From the NCBI GenBank assembly GCA_900540935.1, contig UQHW01000017.1:1-44447 (forward strand): 44,447 bases of DNA. Reading direction: 5' to 3'. The DNA is from an uncultured Collinsella sp. (GTDB lineage: Bacteria; Actinomycetota; Coriobacteriia; Coriobacteriales; Coriobacteriaceae). The notes under the pieces are model-generated. The model had not been told where the DNA came from. It did not search any database and saw only the letters and a program-made list of their open reading frames with translations. The position numbers were made by a program, and so were the translations under genes. Shown here in pieces: positions 1 through 10,093 of this stretch; position 1 is the first letter of the stretch, and every line of letters starts with the position of its first letter.

Positions 1-2105
<2,105 letters not shown>

Positions 2106-2253
2106 GGAACCGCACCTCGCGGCCCGCGGGACATGCGCTCACGCGCGGTCCGGGCACGAGGATGCCCCCGAGTCACCTTTCCTATGCGCCATGCGGCCCC
2201 CAGGGCACGTGTAAGGTGAGACCCAGGACACCGTAACGGTGGGCGCCGCCCAC
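2106..2253 (+). other. 23S-5S internal transcribed spacer
   Basis: This is about 150 GC-rich nt between the two rRNAs. I see no tRNA cloverleaf in it. It should be removed from the precursor by RNase processing. Confidence 0.7.
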
Positions 2254-2372
2254 CGGTCAGCGGCCAGAGCATGGGGGGCACGCCCGGTCCCGTTCCGAAC
2301 CCGGAAGCTAAGCCCCATCGCGCCGAGAGTACTGCGGGGTCAGCCCGTGGGAGGCCAGGGCGCCGCTGACCG
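2254..2372 (+). rRNA. rrf: 5S ribosomal RNA
   Basis: The terminal stem is plain: the 14 bases at 2250-2263 are the exact reverse complement of 2363-2376. Between them is the 5S core with CCCGTTCCGAACCCGGAAG, and the remainder gives the usual length of about 117-119 nt. The exact mature ends inside the extended stem cannot be fixed by eye. Confidence 0.95.
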
Positions 2373-2405
2373 GTGGACGGCACCGAGCCGTACGCTTGAA
2401 CTTAG

Positions 2406-2437
2406 AAGGGGGAGGCCGCGAGGCCTCCCCCTTTTTT
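2406..2437 (+). terminator. Rho-independent terminator of the rRNA operon
   Basis: A 12-bp GC-rich stem (AAGGGGGAGGCC paired with GGCCTCCCCCTT) with a GCGA loop runs straight into a run of T residues. It lies about 30 nt after 5S and closes the rRNA operon. Confidence 0.93.
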
Positions 2438-2504
2438 GCGTTATATACACGTTGTACTTTGGGACCTAGCTCCCCCGTATGTGCTCTTACTGTTTGGCTG
2501 TATT

Positions 2505-2535
2505 TTGAGTCCTTCTTTTGTATTTGCGCGATAAT
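2505..2535 (+). promoter_or_regulatory. Possible coaE promoter
   Basis: TTGAGT at 2505-2510 and GATAAT at 2530-2535 resemble -35 and -10 boxes. The 19-nt spacing is longer than ideal, so this is weak. A promoter is needed here because the rRNA terminator lies just upstream. Confidence 0.3.
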
Positions 2536-2563
2536 AACTCCCATTGGCGTTAGGGAGGACTTG

Positions 2564-3205
2564 ATGTTTACCGTTTTTGTCTTGGGCAATATTGCTTCGG
2601 GTAAGTCGACTGCCTGCCGCCATCTCGAATCTCATGGCGCCATGCTTATCGATCTGGATGAGCTTGCCAAATCGCTGTATGTGCCAGGCTCCGATATCGT
2701 CAATGCCCTCGCGGAAGAATTCGGTTGGGATATTCTGGACGGGGAGGGCGGCATTCGCCGCAATGTCCTCGCTGCTCGAGCTTTCGCTTCTCCTGATACA
2801 GTTGCGCGGCTCAATGGTATCGTTCATCCAGTCCTCATCGAACAACTGTCACTGAGGATTCTTGATCCGGTTTGCTGTACGGTTTCGTCCCCCCGTTATC
2901 CCTTTGCGGTTGTCGAGGTTTCTGCCCCGACTGGTTTTGAGGATGCTTTTGGCCTGGCTGATGAAATTCTGGTTATCAGCGCTCCTTTAGCAGTTCGTCG
3001 CGAGCGTGCCATTCATCGCGGTATGGCGTCCTCTGATTTTGATGCGCGCTCTGCATGCCAACCTGATGAGGCTTCGCTTTGCAATCTTGCCACGACGGTT
3101 ATCGATAATGCGGCGGGCGATAATTCGCTCTTTGAACAACTGGACGCATGGCTTGCGCGCCATGGCTTCGGGGATGTAGCGGATAAGGAGGAGGCCGATG
3201 TCTAA
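2564..3205 (+). CDS. coaE: Dephospho-CoA kinase
   Basis: This enzyme phosphorylates dephospho-CoA at the ribose 3' hydroxyl, the last step of coenzyme A synthesis, in the cytoplasm. The 213-residue protein begins with a P-loop GNIASGKS (residues 8-15). It then shows the family pattern DLDELAKSLYVPGS, the RRNVLAARAFA segment and the NGIVHPVL motif, all as expected for CoaE, whose usual length is about 200. I chose ATG 2564 because GGGAGG sits just upstream and the P-loop is then close to the N-terminus, as in relatives; the frame stays open further upstream into the rRNA terminator. The gene overlaps the next one by 8 nt, so the two are probably translationally coupled. Confidence 0.93.
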   Translation: MFTVFVLGNIASGKSTACRHLESHGAMLIDLDELAKSLYVPGSDIVNALAEEFGWDILDGEGGIRRNVLAARAFASPDTVARLNGIVHPVLIEQLSLRILDPVCCTVSSPRYPFAVVEVSAPTGFEDAFGLADEILVISAPLAVRRERAIHRGMASSDFDARSACQPDEASLCNLATTVIDNAAGDNSLFEQLDAWLARHGFGDVADKEEADV

Positions 3206-3779
3206 GACACGTTTCTTTACGTGGTATCGCGTGGCGTCACTTGCCGTTGTGTTCGTCTTCGGCCTTATTTCGCTCGTCTACTCGTATGCTCCTGCTGCTT
3301 TCTTTAAGCCGCTGTATCCGATTGACTACGAGGTATATGTAAAGCAATCCAGCATTTCGCATAACCTGGATCCGTATCTGGTGTGCGCTGTCATTAAGTC
3401 GGAATCGAATTGGGATCCCGAGGCCGAGTCGAGTCAGGGTGCTCAGGGATTGATGCAGCTGATGCCCGAGACTGCCCAGGATATGATCGCCAAGGGCCTT
3501 GTCGACGGTGGCGAGTATTCGGCCGACAACCTTAACGATCCGGCCACGAATATCGAGTTTGGCTGCGCATACCTCTCGTATCTTCTAACCTATTTCAACG
3601 GGTCGACGGACAGTGCCATTGCCGCCTATAACGCCGGCATGGGCAATGTCGACGGATGGGCGCAGCAGAGCACGTCGCTTCATAATGCAATCACCTTTCC
3701 CGAGACGCAGGCTTATCTGATTCGCGTCAATAATGCCTGGGTTCGCTATAAGACCCTCTATCCCGACCAGTTCGTATAG
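3198..3779 (+). CDS. Membrane-anchored lytic transglycosylase (SLT domain)
   Basis: This is a predicted murein lytic transglycosylase, which cleaves the MurNAc-GlcNAc bond with formation of a 1,6-anhydro end. The 193-residue protein has a single N-terminal hydrophobic segment (about residues 12-32) that would act as signal or anchor. A Slt-type lysozyme-like domain follows: the ES pair in IKSESNWDPEA places the catalytic glutamate at residue 69, and GLMQLMPETA (84-93) and AYNAGMGNV (about 142-150) are the classical second and third motifs. The start ATG lies inside the end of coaE and is preceded by AAGGAGGAGG. It probably acts on the outer face of the membrane in wall remodelling. The particular subfamily cannot be assigned by eye. 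Confidence 0.9.
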   Translation: MSKTRFFTWYRVASLAVVFVFGLISLVYSYAPAAFFKPLYPIDYEVYVKQSSISHNLDPYLVCAVIKSESNWDPEAESSQGAQGLMQLMPETAQDMIAKGLVDGGEYSADNLNDPATNIEFGCAYLSYLLTYFNGSTDSAIAAYNAGMGNVDGWAQQSTSLHNAITFPETQAYLIRVNNAWVRYKTLYPDQFV

Positions 3780-3799
3780 GACTATGCCTGCCGCCTGCG

Positions 3800-3805
3800 T
3801 ATACT
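3800..3805 (+). promoter_or_regulatory. Possible -10 box of uvrB promoter
   Basis: TATACT lies 26 nt upstream of the uvrB start codon, in the only gap of this gene run. No good -35 box is visible. The same hexamer occurs upstream of the ybaK-like gene and rapZ. Confidence 0.35.
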
Positions 3806-3830
3806 GCAGATATATGAGTTAGGAGTATCC

Positions 3831-6071
3831 ATGGCGGATTTTGAAGTTGAGCGTGTTGGCGGAGAGCTCAAACGTTTTGGCGTTGAGGGCTCTGATGTGC
3901 CGTTTAAGGTCGTGTCTCCCTATGAGCCTGCAGGTTCCCAGCCGAAGGCCATTGAGTCGCTTGTGCAGGGCGTGAGGGACGGAGACCGCTATCAGGTTTT
4001 GCTTGGCGTGACCGGTTCGGGTAAGACCTTTACCATGGCCAAGACCATCGAAGCTCTCGGTAAGCCAACGCTGGTCATGGCCCCCAACAAAACCCTCGCT
4101 GCCCAGCTTGCGAGCGAGCTCAAAGAATTCTTTCCCAACAACGCCGTGGTCTACTTCGTCTCGTACTACGACTACTATCAGCCCGAGGCATATGTACCGC
4201 AGAGTGATACGTATATCGAGAAAGACTCCTCGATTAACGAAGAGGTCGAGATGCTGCGCCATCAGGCAACGGCATCGCTGCTTTCTCGACGCGATGTGAT
4301 TGTCGTCGCATCGGTCTCGTGCATCTATGGCATCGGTTCTCCCGAGGACTATGCGGGCTTGGCACCGAACGTCGATAAGAAGGTGCCGCTCGAGCGCGAT
4401 GACTTTATCCATGCGCTCATCGACATTCAATATGATCGCAATGACTATGATTTGGCGCGCGGTACCTTCCGCGTGCGCGGTGATGTCGTCGACGTGTATC
4501 CGCCTTATGCGGAGCATCCGTTGCGGTTTGAGTTCTTTGGTGACGAGGTTGAACTGATTGCCGAGATCGACGAGGTCACCGGCGAGATGCTTCGTGAGTA
4601 CGAGGCTATTCCCGTGTGGCCGGCCTCGCACTACGTGACCGAGAAGCCCAAGGTCAAGGCGGCTCTGAAATCGATCAGCGAAGAGTGCGATAAGCGTGTG
4701 GCCGAGCTCAAGGCGACCGACAAGTTGCTCGAGGCACAACGCCTGCAGCAGCGTACCGATTATGATCTCGAGATGCTCGAGACAATGGGTTTTTGCAACG
4801 GCATTGAGAACTACTCGCGTCATTTGGACGGGCGCAAGCCGGGCGAGGCGCCGTTTACCCTGATTGATTACTTTCCCAAGGACATGCTCTGCATCATTGA
4901 CGAGAGCCATGTGACGGTGCCGCAGATTCGCGGTATGCATGAAGGCGACCGATCGCGCAAAGTTACGCTTGTTGAGCACGGTTTTCGTCTTCCGTCAGCG
5001 CTCGACAACCGTCCGCTTCGCTTCGATGAGTTTGAGGCAAGGATTCCGCAGTTTATCTACGTTTCGGCCACGCCGGGTGACTATGAGTTGCGCGTGAGTC
5101 AAAACGATGTTGAACAGATCATTCGACCGACCGGTCTGCTCGATCCCAAGATCGACGTTCGTCCAGTCCGGGGCCAGATTGACGATCTTGAGGACGAGAT
5201 TCGCGAGCGCGTGGCCCGCAAGGAGCGCGTGTTGGTGACCACGCTGACCAAGCGCATGGCCGAGGATCTGACCGATCACCTGCTCGACGCTGGCATTAAG
5301 GTCAACTACATGCACTCCGATACGGCGACGATGGACCGTGTCGAAATTCTGCGAACGCTGCGCGAGGGAAAAATTGATGTTTTGGTGGGCATCAATCTGC
5401 TGCGTGAGGGCCTGGACCTCCCCGAGGTCTCGCTGGTGGCTATTCTCGATGCCGACAAGGAAGGCTTTTTGCGCAACCGCCGTTCGCTGATTCAGACGAT
5501 TGGTCGTGCGGCTCGTAATGCCGATGGCGAAGTCATTATGTACGCGGACGTCGTGACCGATTCGATGAGGGAGGCAATCGACGAGACACAGCGCCGACGC
5601 GAGATCCAGATGGCCTATAACGAAGAGCACGGCATTGTGCCCAAGACGGTTCGCAAGGCCATCAATGACATTTCCAGCTTTATTGCCGAGGCGGAGAAGA
5701 CCGTTGGTTCCAAGGGGCGTTCTAAGGGCGATTCGTTGGGCCACGGAGCATTCTATACGCCCGATGAAAACGGCGAGGGTGCTGCGCCGGAGACGGTGTC
5801 GTCCGAACAGACGCTTGCTGAGCAGCTCGAGGAACTGCCACATGATGAACTTGTGCGGATCGTCGAAACCATGGAAGAGGATATGCGTAACGCTTCTGCT
5901 GCCATGGACTTTGAGGAAGCAGCGCGTCTGCGCGATGCAGTCGTTCAGATTAGGGCGATGCTTGAGGGTGCGACTGAGGACGAGACGATTGAGCGCTTGC
6001 GCTCGCAGGCCCGCAAAGGCTCTACGTTCGCTTCGGGCAGAAAACGCCAGGGTGCACGGTTTAAGAAATAA
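3831..6071 (+). CDS. uvrB: Excinuclease ABC subunit B
   Basis: UvrB is the damage-verifying helicase-like subunit of nucleotide excision repair. It is loaded by UvrA and then recruits UvrC. The 746-residue protein carries Walker A GVTGSGKT (59-66), the damage-probing beta-hairpin region YYDYYQPEAY (112-121), helicase motifs including DESHVTVPQ and QTIGRAARN, and a C-terminal UVR coiled-coil domain (about 680-715) that contacts UvrC. Before the UVR domain there is a flexible, glycine-, serine- and acid-rich linker (about 630-675), which makes it longer than the usual 660-700. The start ATG follows TTAGGAGTATCC. uvrA and uvrC lie within the next 14 kb. It ends at a convergent terminator. Confidence 0.98.
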   Translation: MADFEVERVGGELKRFGVEGSDVPFKVVSPYEPAGSQPKAIESLVQGVRDGDRYQVLLGVTGSGKTFTMAKTIEALGKPTLVMAPNKTLAAQLASELKEFFPNNAVVYFVSYYDYYQPEAYVPQSDTYIEKDSSINEEVEMLRHQATASLLSRRDVIVVASVSCIYGIGSPEDYAGLAPNVDKKVPLERDDFIHALIDIQYDRNDYDLARGTFRVRGDVVDVYPPYAEHPLRFEFFGDEVELIAEIDEVTGEMLREYEAIPVWPASHYVTEKPKVKAALKSISEECDKRVAELKATDKLLEAQRLQQRTDYDLEMLETMGFCNGIENYSRHLDGRKPGEAPFTLIDYFPKDMLCIIDESHVTVPQIRGMHEGDRSRKVTLVEHGFRLPSALDNRPLRFDEFEARIPQFIYVSATPGDYELRVSQNDVEQIIRPTGLLDPKIDVRPVRGQIDDLEDEIRERVARKERVLVTTLTKRMAEDLTDHLLDAGIKVNYMHSDTATMDRVEILRTLREGKIDVLVGINLLREGLDLPEVSLVAILDADKEGFLRNRRSLIQTIGRAARNADGEVIMYADVVTDSMREAIDETQRRREIQMAYNEEHGIVPKTVRKAINDISSFIAEAEKTVGSKGRSKGDSLGHGAFYTPDENGEGAAPETVSSEQTLAEQLEELPHDELVRIVETMEEDMRNASAAMDFEEAARLRDAVVQIRAMLEGATEDETIERLRSQARKGSTFASGRKRQGARFKK

Positions 6072-6074
6072 AAG

Positions 6075-6114
6075 CACTGCCCCCGAGCTCCTCGCGGAGT
6101 TCGGGGGCAGTGCT
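6075..6114. terminator. Bidirectional terminator between convergent uvrB and oxidoreductase gene
   Basis: A roughly 16-bp stem (GCACTGCCCCCGAGCT paired with AGTTCGGGGGCAGTGC, one wobble) lies 3 nt after the uvrB stop. On the - strand it is followed by TTTTATTT, a good U tract. On the + strand the tract is the weaker TATTTA. It should stop transcription from both sides. Confidence 0.88.
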
Positions 6115-6124
6115 ATTTAGTGGA

Positions 6125-7765
6125 CTAGAGATCAGCAATGAGGGCTTTGGCGCAACGGATGCCATCGGTAGCGGCGCTCATGATTCCTCCGGCATATCCG
6201 GCCCCCTCGCCGCAAGGGTAGAGCCCTGGGGTCGATACGGCGTGGCATCCCCGGTCTCGAGTAACGGTGACCGGAGAGCTCGAGCGCGTCTCAACACCGG
6301 TGAGGACGGCATCGGGATGGTCGTAGCCACGCAGCTTTTTGCCGAGCAAGGGAATTCCCAGACGAAGTGACTCGATGATATGTTGCGGCAATGACTCGTC
6401 GATCGCCGTCCAAGTCACGCCGAGCGGATAGGTGGGCTTTACCTTACCGCATGTGGTGCTGGCGCGTTCTGCAAGGAAATCGCCGACGAGCTGTGCCGGT
6501 GCGTTCCAATTGGAACCGCCAAGGCGATAGGCAGCCCGCTCGCAGATGCGCTGGAGTTCTACGCCTGCAAGAGGATCGTCACTGGGGAGATCGTCGGGCG
6601 TGACGTTAACGAGGAGAGCGGCGTTTGCGTTGCGGCCGGCGCGGGCGTTGAGACTGGCGCCGTTGACGCACAGGTGGCCGGGCTCTGAAGAGGCGGCGAC
6701 AACCTGTCCGCCGGGACACATGCAGAATGAGAACACGCTGCGGCCGTTGGGAAGATGGGCAACGAGCTTATAGGGGGCTGCTCCGAGCGCGGGATGACCC
6801 GCTGCGGGGCCATATTGCGCCCGATCGATATCACGCTGCGGGTGTTCGATGCGAACGCCCATGGCAAACGTCTTTTGAGCGAGGGCGACATCATGGGTTT
6901 TGAGAACCTCGAATACGTCGCGCGCAGAATGACCGCAAGCAAGGATGAGATGCTTTGTGTTGATTGACTCGCTTGTCGCGTCGTGGGACGACTGGATGTC
7001 GATACCGACAATGGTGCCAGATGTGTCAGTGTGAATGTCAACGAGTTTCGTTCGATAGCGAACGGTTCCTCCGAGCTGTTCAATGCGCTGGGAGATGCTG
7101 GTAACGACGGCGGGGAGGATGTCGGAGCCAATATGCGGTTTTGCATCCCATAGAATATCGCGGGGAGCGCCCGCTTCGACGAAGGTCTCGAGGATAAGGC
7201 GATGGGCGGGATTTTTGGTTCCCGTATTGAGTTTGCCGTCCGAGAACGTACCTGCGCCACCCAGGCCAAATTGGATATTGCTCTCGGGATCTAGGATGCG
7301 TTCTTTGAGAAAAAGATCGATGGCACGTGAGCGGCGAAGGGCCGGATCGCCGCGCTCGATGAGTAAGGGCTTGAGGCCTGCTTCGGCAAGGGCAAGTGCT
7401 GCAAAAAGGCCAGCACATCCGGCTCCAACGACGATGGGGCGTTCGTTGGGCGCTGCGACAATAGGGGAGGGGAACGAGGGCGGTTCGGCTTCTATCAGGC
7501 GGATGCGCGAGCGGTCGTGGTCGGAAATGCCACCGATGGCGATTTGTTCAAGACGAGGGGTCGAAAGCTCGACGCGAAAGCTCAAGATAAAATGGACATC
7601 TCGTTTTTTGCGGGCATCGATTGACTTGCGATGGAGTTCGATAGTCTTGATTTGGGAGTCCTTGCACCGAAGGGCTCGCTTGGCAGCGCGTCTGCCAACG
7701 GCAAGGCAGGCGTTTTCGTCGCGAGCGTCATCGAGTGACGCATGGACTTGGGTGATTTCGATCAT
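6125..7765 (-). CDS. FAD-dependent dehydrogenase, COG2509-like family
   Basis: This is a predicted flavoprotein oxidoreductase of unknown substrate. The 546-residue product has an N-terminal lysine/arginine-rich domain (about 1-105), then a dinucleotide-binding fold with VGAGCAGLFAALALAEAG (113-130) followed by the acidic ERGD at the end of the second strand. Further glycine-rich motifs near the C-terminus (PCGEGAGYAGGI) complete the FAD site. This layout fits the uncharacterised FAD-dependent dehydrogenases of COG2509 in length and order. The frame is open to 7996, but I take ATG 7765 because AAGGAGACC precedes it and the extra N-terminal stretch would cover the neighbouring terminator-like hairpin. 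It is last in a - strand group with another flavoprotein and Mrp. Confidence 0.82.
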   Translation of the reverse strand: MIEITQVHASLDDARDENACLAVGRRAAKRALRCKDSQIKTIELHRKSIDARKKRDVHFILSFRVELSTPRLEQIAIGGISDHDRSRIRLIEAEPPSFPSPIVAAPNERPIVVGAGCAGLFAALALAEAGLKPLLIERGDPALRRSRAIDLFLKERILDPESNIQFGLGGAGTFSDGKLNTGTKNPAHRLILETFVEAGAPRDILWDAKPHIGSDILPAVVTSISQRIEQLGGTVRYRTKLVDIHTDTSGTIVGIDIQSSHDATSESINTKHLILACGHSARDVFEVLKTHDVALAQKTFAMGVRIEHPQRDIDRAQYGPAAGHPALGAAPYKLVAHLPNGRSVFSFCMCPGGQVVAASSEPGHLCVNGASLNARAGRNANAALLVNVTPDDLPSDDPLAGVELQRICERAAYRLGGSNWNAPAQLVGDFLAERASTTCGKVKPTYPLGVTWTAIDESLPQHIIESLRLGIPLLGKKLRGYDHPDAVLTGVETRSSSPVTVTRDRGCHAVSTPGLYPCGEGAGYAGGIMSAATDGIRCAKALIADL

Positions 7766-7782
7766 CGAGGTCTCCTTAGATG

Positions 7783-7818
7783 CAAGAAAGGGGCCGCCCG
7801 GAGAGTTCAGACGGCCCG
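7783..7818 (-). terminator. Terminator-like hairpin between the two flavoprotein genes
   Basis: On the - strand, GGGCCGTC pairs imperfectly with GGGCGGCCC across a ten-base loop and is followed by CTTTCTT. It lies between the stop of the upstream flavoprotein gene and the ribosome binding site of the next. It may reduce read-through rather than fully stop it. Confidence 0.55.
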
Positions 7819-7845
7819 ATTGCATTTTGATTATAGACTGCGTTG

Positions 7846-9117
7846 CTACAGGCTGCTTGCAGCGCGAATCCCCGATATCCAAGCCCATGCAAGGTTGAAA
7901 CCGCCGCAGTCGGCGTCGATGTCGAGCGCTTCGCCGCAGACGTAAAGCGGGGCGCTTGTGGCGCTGCTCACGTAAAGATCGGGTGCCGAGACGCATTCGA
8001 TAGATATGCCGCCACGCGTGACCTGTGCTGAGCGCTCCTCTGCCGTTCCTTCGACGGACAGTTTAAAGTGCTTGAGAATTGAGACCAGATGGATGACATC
8101 GCGCGAGCCGGGATGGCACCGCTCGAATGCCGCACAAACGACGTGTGAGAGTTGCGGGGCGAGCATGCCGTCAAGCCAGTGGGGGTTTCGGGGCGAAAAA
8201 ACGCCGAGCACGTTGACACGCTGCTCGAGCGTATCGAGCAGCTCATCTTTGGAGAAATCTGGAAAGAAGTCGATCAGAACAGTGTCGCCCTGGTTGATAC
8301 GGCGAGAGAGATTGAAGGCGGCGACGCCTGAGATGCCGAAGGCACGGAACAGCACTTCGCCATCTTCTCGCCAGAGCTCTTCGTGGCTGCGCGAGAGCGT
8401 TAAGCGGGCTCGGACGCGCAGACCATCCAGAGTTCCGAGTGCCGTCCGGTCGCCGACGACTGATGCCGATACGGGGCACAGGACGGGGCGCAGGGGCGTC
8501 AAGGGAAGGCTAAACACCTCGGCGATGCCGGTGGGGTTGCCGCCCGTAGCGATAACCACGGCCCTTGCCTGCAGGGCATCGCTCGTGCGAGGAGTATCGG
8601 CTAACGCCTTTCGAAGCGAACGGAGCTCCGTCTTTCGGTCGCCGTGCTTTTTGGGTTTGAGTACATGAGCGGGACGGTCGATCTGAAGCGTCCAGCCTTC
8701 GGAAGCCTTATGAGCCGCAATGACGTTAGTTCCGCAGAGTAGGGTGATGCCCAAACGCTCGCATGCATTGAGGAGTGCATCGCGAACCGACTCGGCGCGA
8801 AGGGAGCGCGGGTATAGGCGGCCTTCCTCACGGATCGTCATGATGCCCAGCGAGGAGAAAAAACTCTCGAGATCTTGCTCGGGTTGGGGGCCCATGATGG
8901 ATTCGACAAAGGCGGGGCGGTTATATCGCCGAATGTCGATGGATTCGTTTGAGAGGTTGCAGCGGCCGTTTCCGGTTGCGAGCAGCTTGAGACCGCAGGC
9001 GACGTCGCGCTCGACGACGCAGACCCTTTTGTCGACACGCGCCGCCGTAATGGCGGCGGCGAGGCCCGAGGCCCCGCCGCCGATCACCAAGACGTCATAG
9101 AAGGCGCTTGCGTTCAC
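7846..9117 (-). CDS. HI0933/BaiN-like FAD-binding oxidoreductase
   Basis: This is a predicted FAD flavoprotein of the HI0933 (YhiN/BaiN) family, often named aminoacetone-oxidase-like. The physiological reaction is not settled for most members. The 423-residue protein starts with VIGGGASGLAAA (11-22), the FAD Rossmann motif, then shows the family hallmark CGLKLLATGNGRCNLSN (about 41-57). It ends with YVCGEALDIDADCGGFNLAWAW, the typical C-terminal FAD contact. The GTG start at 9117 directly follows the stop of mrp (TAA then GTG with no gap), so the two are translationally coupled. In gut Clostridia a family member (BaiN) was reported to act on bile-acid intermediates, but nothing else here supports a bile-acid role. 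Confidence 0.88.
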   Translation of the reverse strand: MNASAFYDVLVIGGGASGLAAAITAARVDKRVCVVERDVACGLKLLATGNGRCNLSNESIDIRRYNRPAFVESIMGPQPEQDLESFFSSLGIMTIREEGRLYPRSLRAESVRDALLNACERLGITLLCGTNVIAAHKASEGWTLQIDRPAHVLKPKKHGDRKTELRSLRKALADTPRTSDALQARAVVIATGGNPTGIAEVFSLPLTPLRPVLCPVSASVVGDRTALGTLDGLRVRARLTLSRSHEELWREDGEVLFRAFGISGVAAFNLSRRINQGDTVLIDFFPDFSKDELLDTLEQRVNVLGVFSPRNPHWLDGMLAPQLSHVVCAAFERCHPGSRDVIHLVSILKHFKLSVEGTAEERSAQVTRGGISIECVSAPDLYVSSATSAPLYVCGEALDIDADCGGFNLAWAWISGIRAASSL

Positions 9118-9948
9118 TTAGGCCTCGTCTGTCTTGTGCGGGGCGATGGCCTCAACGGCGGAGACGGCCTTGGGCAGCATGCCATCGGGCAGTGCGGTCT
9201 CGACTTCACCCTTATCGCAGGCCTCGGCGAGTGACGGATTGATGGGAAGCTGACCCAAGATGTCGAGGTTGTAGCGCTCGGCGACTTCGGGGAGCTTGCT
9301 CTTACCAAAGACCTCGATCTTCTTGCCGCAGTCGGGGCACTCGATATAGCTCATGTTCTCGACAATGCCCAGAATAGGGACGTTCATCTTCTCGGCCATG
9401 TTGACTGCCTTGGCGACGATCATCGAGACCAAGTCTTGCGGGCTCGTGACGATGACGATGCCATCGACGGGCAGCGATTGGAAAACGGTGAGCGCGACGT
9501 CACCCGTTCCCGGAGGCATATCGACCAGCAGGTAGTCGATGGGGCCCCACGAGGTCTCGCTCCAGAATTGCCTGATGGCGCCCGCGATAACCGGGCCACG
9601 CCAAAGGACGGGATCGGTTTCGTTTTGGAGCAACAGGTTGGAGCTCATGACCTTGACGCCGTGCTCGGAGATCTCGGGCAGCATGAGGTTGCCGAGGGCA
9701 TGGACATGGCGTCCGCTCATGCCGAACATTTTGGGGATGGAGGGGCCGGTGATGTCGGCGTCGAGAATGCCAACCTTGTTGCCGCGGCGGGCGAGCTCGG
9801 TTGCGATGGCGCCCGTCACAAACGACTTGCCGACGCCTCCCTTGCCGGAAAGCACAGCGATAACGCGCTTGACCTCCGACAGCGTATTCTCTTCAAATTG
9901 CGACGGCGTTGATTGTCCGCCGGCTGCTTGTGCGTGCTCGCAACCCAT
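9118..9948 (-). CDS. Mrp/NBP35-type iron-sulfur cluster carrier ATPase
   Basis: This ParA-like P-loop ATPase is thought to carry and deliver [4Fe-4S] clusters to apo-proteins. The 276-residue product has a deviant Walker A SGKGGVGKS (34-42), the DADITGPS motif (63-70), VDMPPGTGD (142-150) and the conserved CPDC pair (204-207) that binds the bridging cluster in a dimer. I chose ATG 9948 because AAAGGAGTC precedes it on the - strand. The frame extends upstream to 10005, but that stretch would overlap a GC-rich leader palindrome. It is the first gene of an operon with the HI0933-like flavoprotein and probably the COG2509 flavoprotein. Cluster delivery to a partner is possible but not shown. Confidence 0.92.
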   Translation of the reverse strand: MGCEHAQAAGGQSTPSQFEENTLSEVKRVIAVLSGKGGVGKSFVTGAIATELARRGNKVGILDADITGPSIPKMFGMSGRHVHALGNLMLPEISEHGVKVMSSNLLLQNETDPVLWRGPVIAGAIRQFWSETSWGPIDYLLVDMPPGTGDVALTVFQSLPVDGIVIVTSPQDLVSMIVAKAVNMAEKMNVPILGIVENMSYIECPDCGKKIEVFGKSKLPEVAERYNLDILGQLPINPSLAEACDKGEVETALPDGMLPKAVSAVEAIAPHKTDEA

Positions 9949-9970
9949 GTATGACTCCTTTGTATATGTT

Positions 9971-9984
9971 GGGGCCGGGGCCCC
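9971..9984 (-). repeat. GC-rich palindrome in the mrp leader
   Basis: GGGGCCGGGGCCCC lies between the candidate promoter and the mrp ribosome binding site and is nearly self-complementary (GGGGCC pairs with GGCCCC). It could form a short hairpin in the leader mRNA. Confidence 0.35.
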
Positions 9985-10003
9985 GCGATGTGACACGAGC
10001 GTC

Positions 10004-10033
10004 ATTGTACCCTCGTTTGCGAGCGGGAGTCAT
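10004..10033 (-). promoter_or_regulatory. Possible mrp promoter
   Basis: Read on the - strand, ATGACT (-35-like, 10028-10033) and TACAAT (-10-like, 10004-10009) are 18 nt apart and lie about 55 nt upstream of the chosen mrp start, downstream of the LTA-synthase-like gene. Confidence 0.45.
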
Positions 10034-10093
10034 TTGCGATGCATTTGGGCCGAGCGTGCTTGCAATACGATGGGTCCAAGCGAATGGGCGGGC

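Noticed and set aside
2106..2253. tRNA gene in the 23S-5S spacer
   Set aside because: No cloverleaf, T-loop GTTCGA-type or CCA-end pattern could be found.
2396..2563. Longer N-terminus for coaE beginning in the rRNA terminator
   Set aside because: It would start inside the terminator stem and add 56 residues before the P-loop with no family support.
7083..7898. 271-codon + strand frame opposite the flavoprotein gene
   Set aside because: Antisense shadow of the FAD dehydrogenase, with an arginine/serine-rich low-complexity translation.
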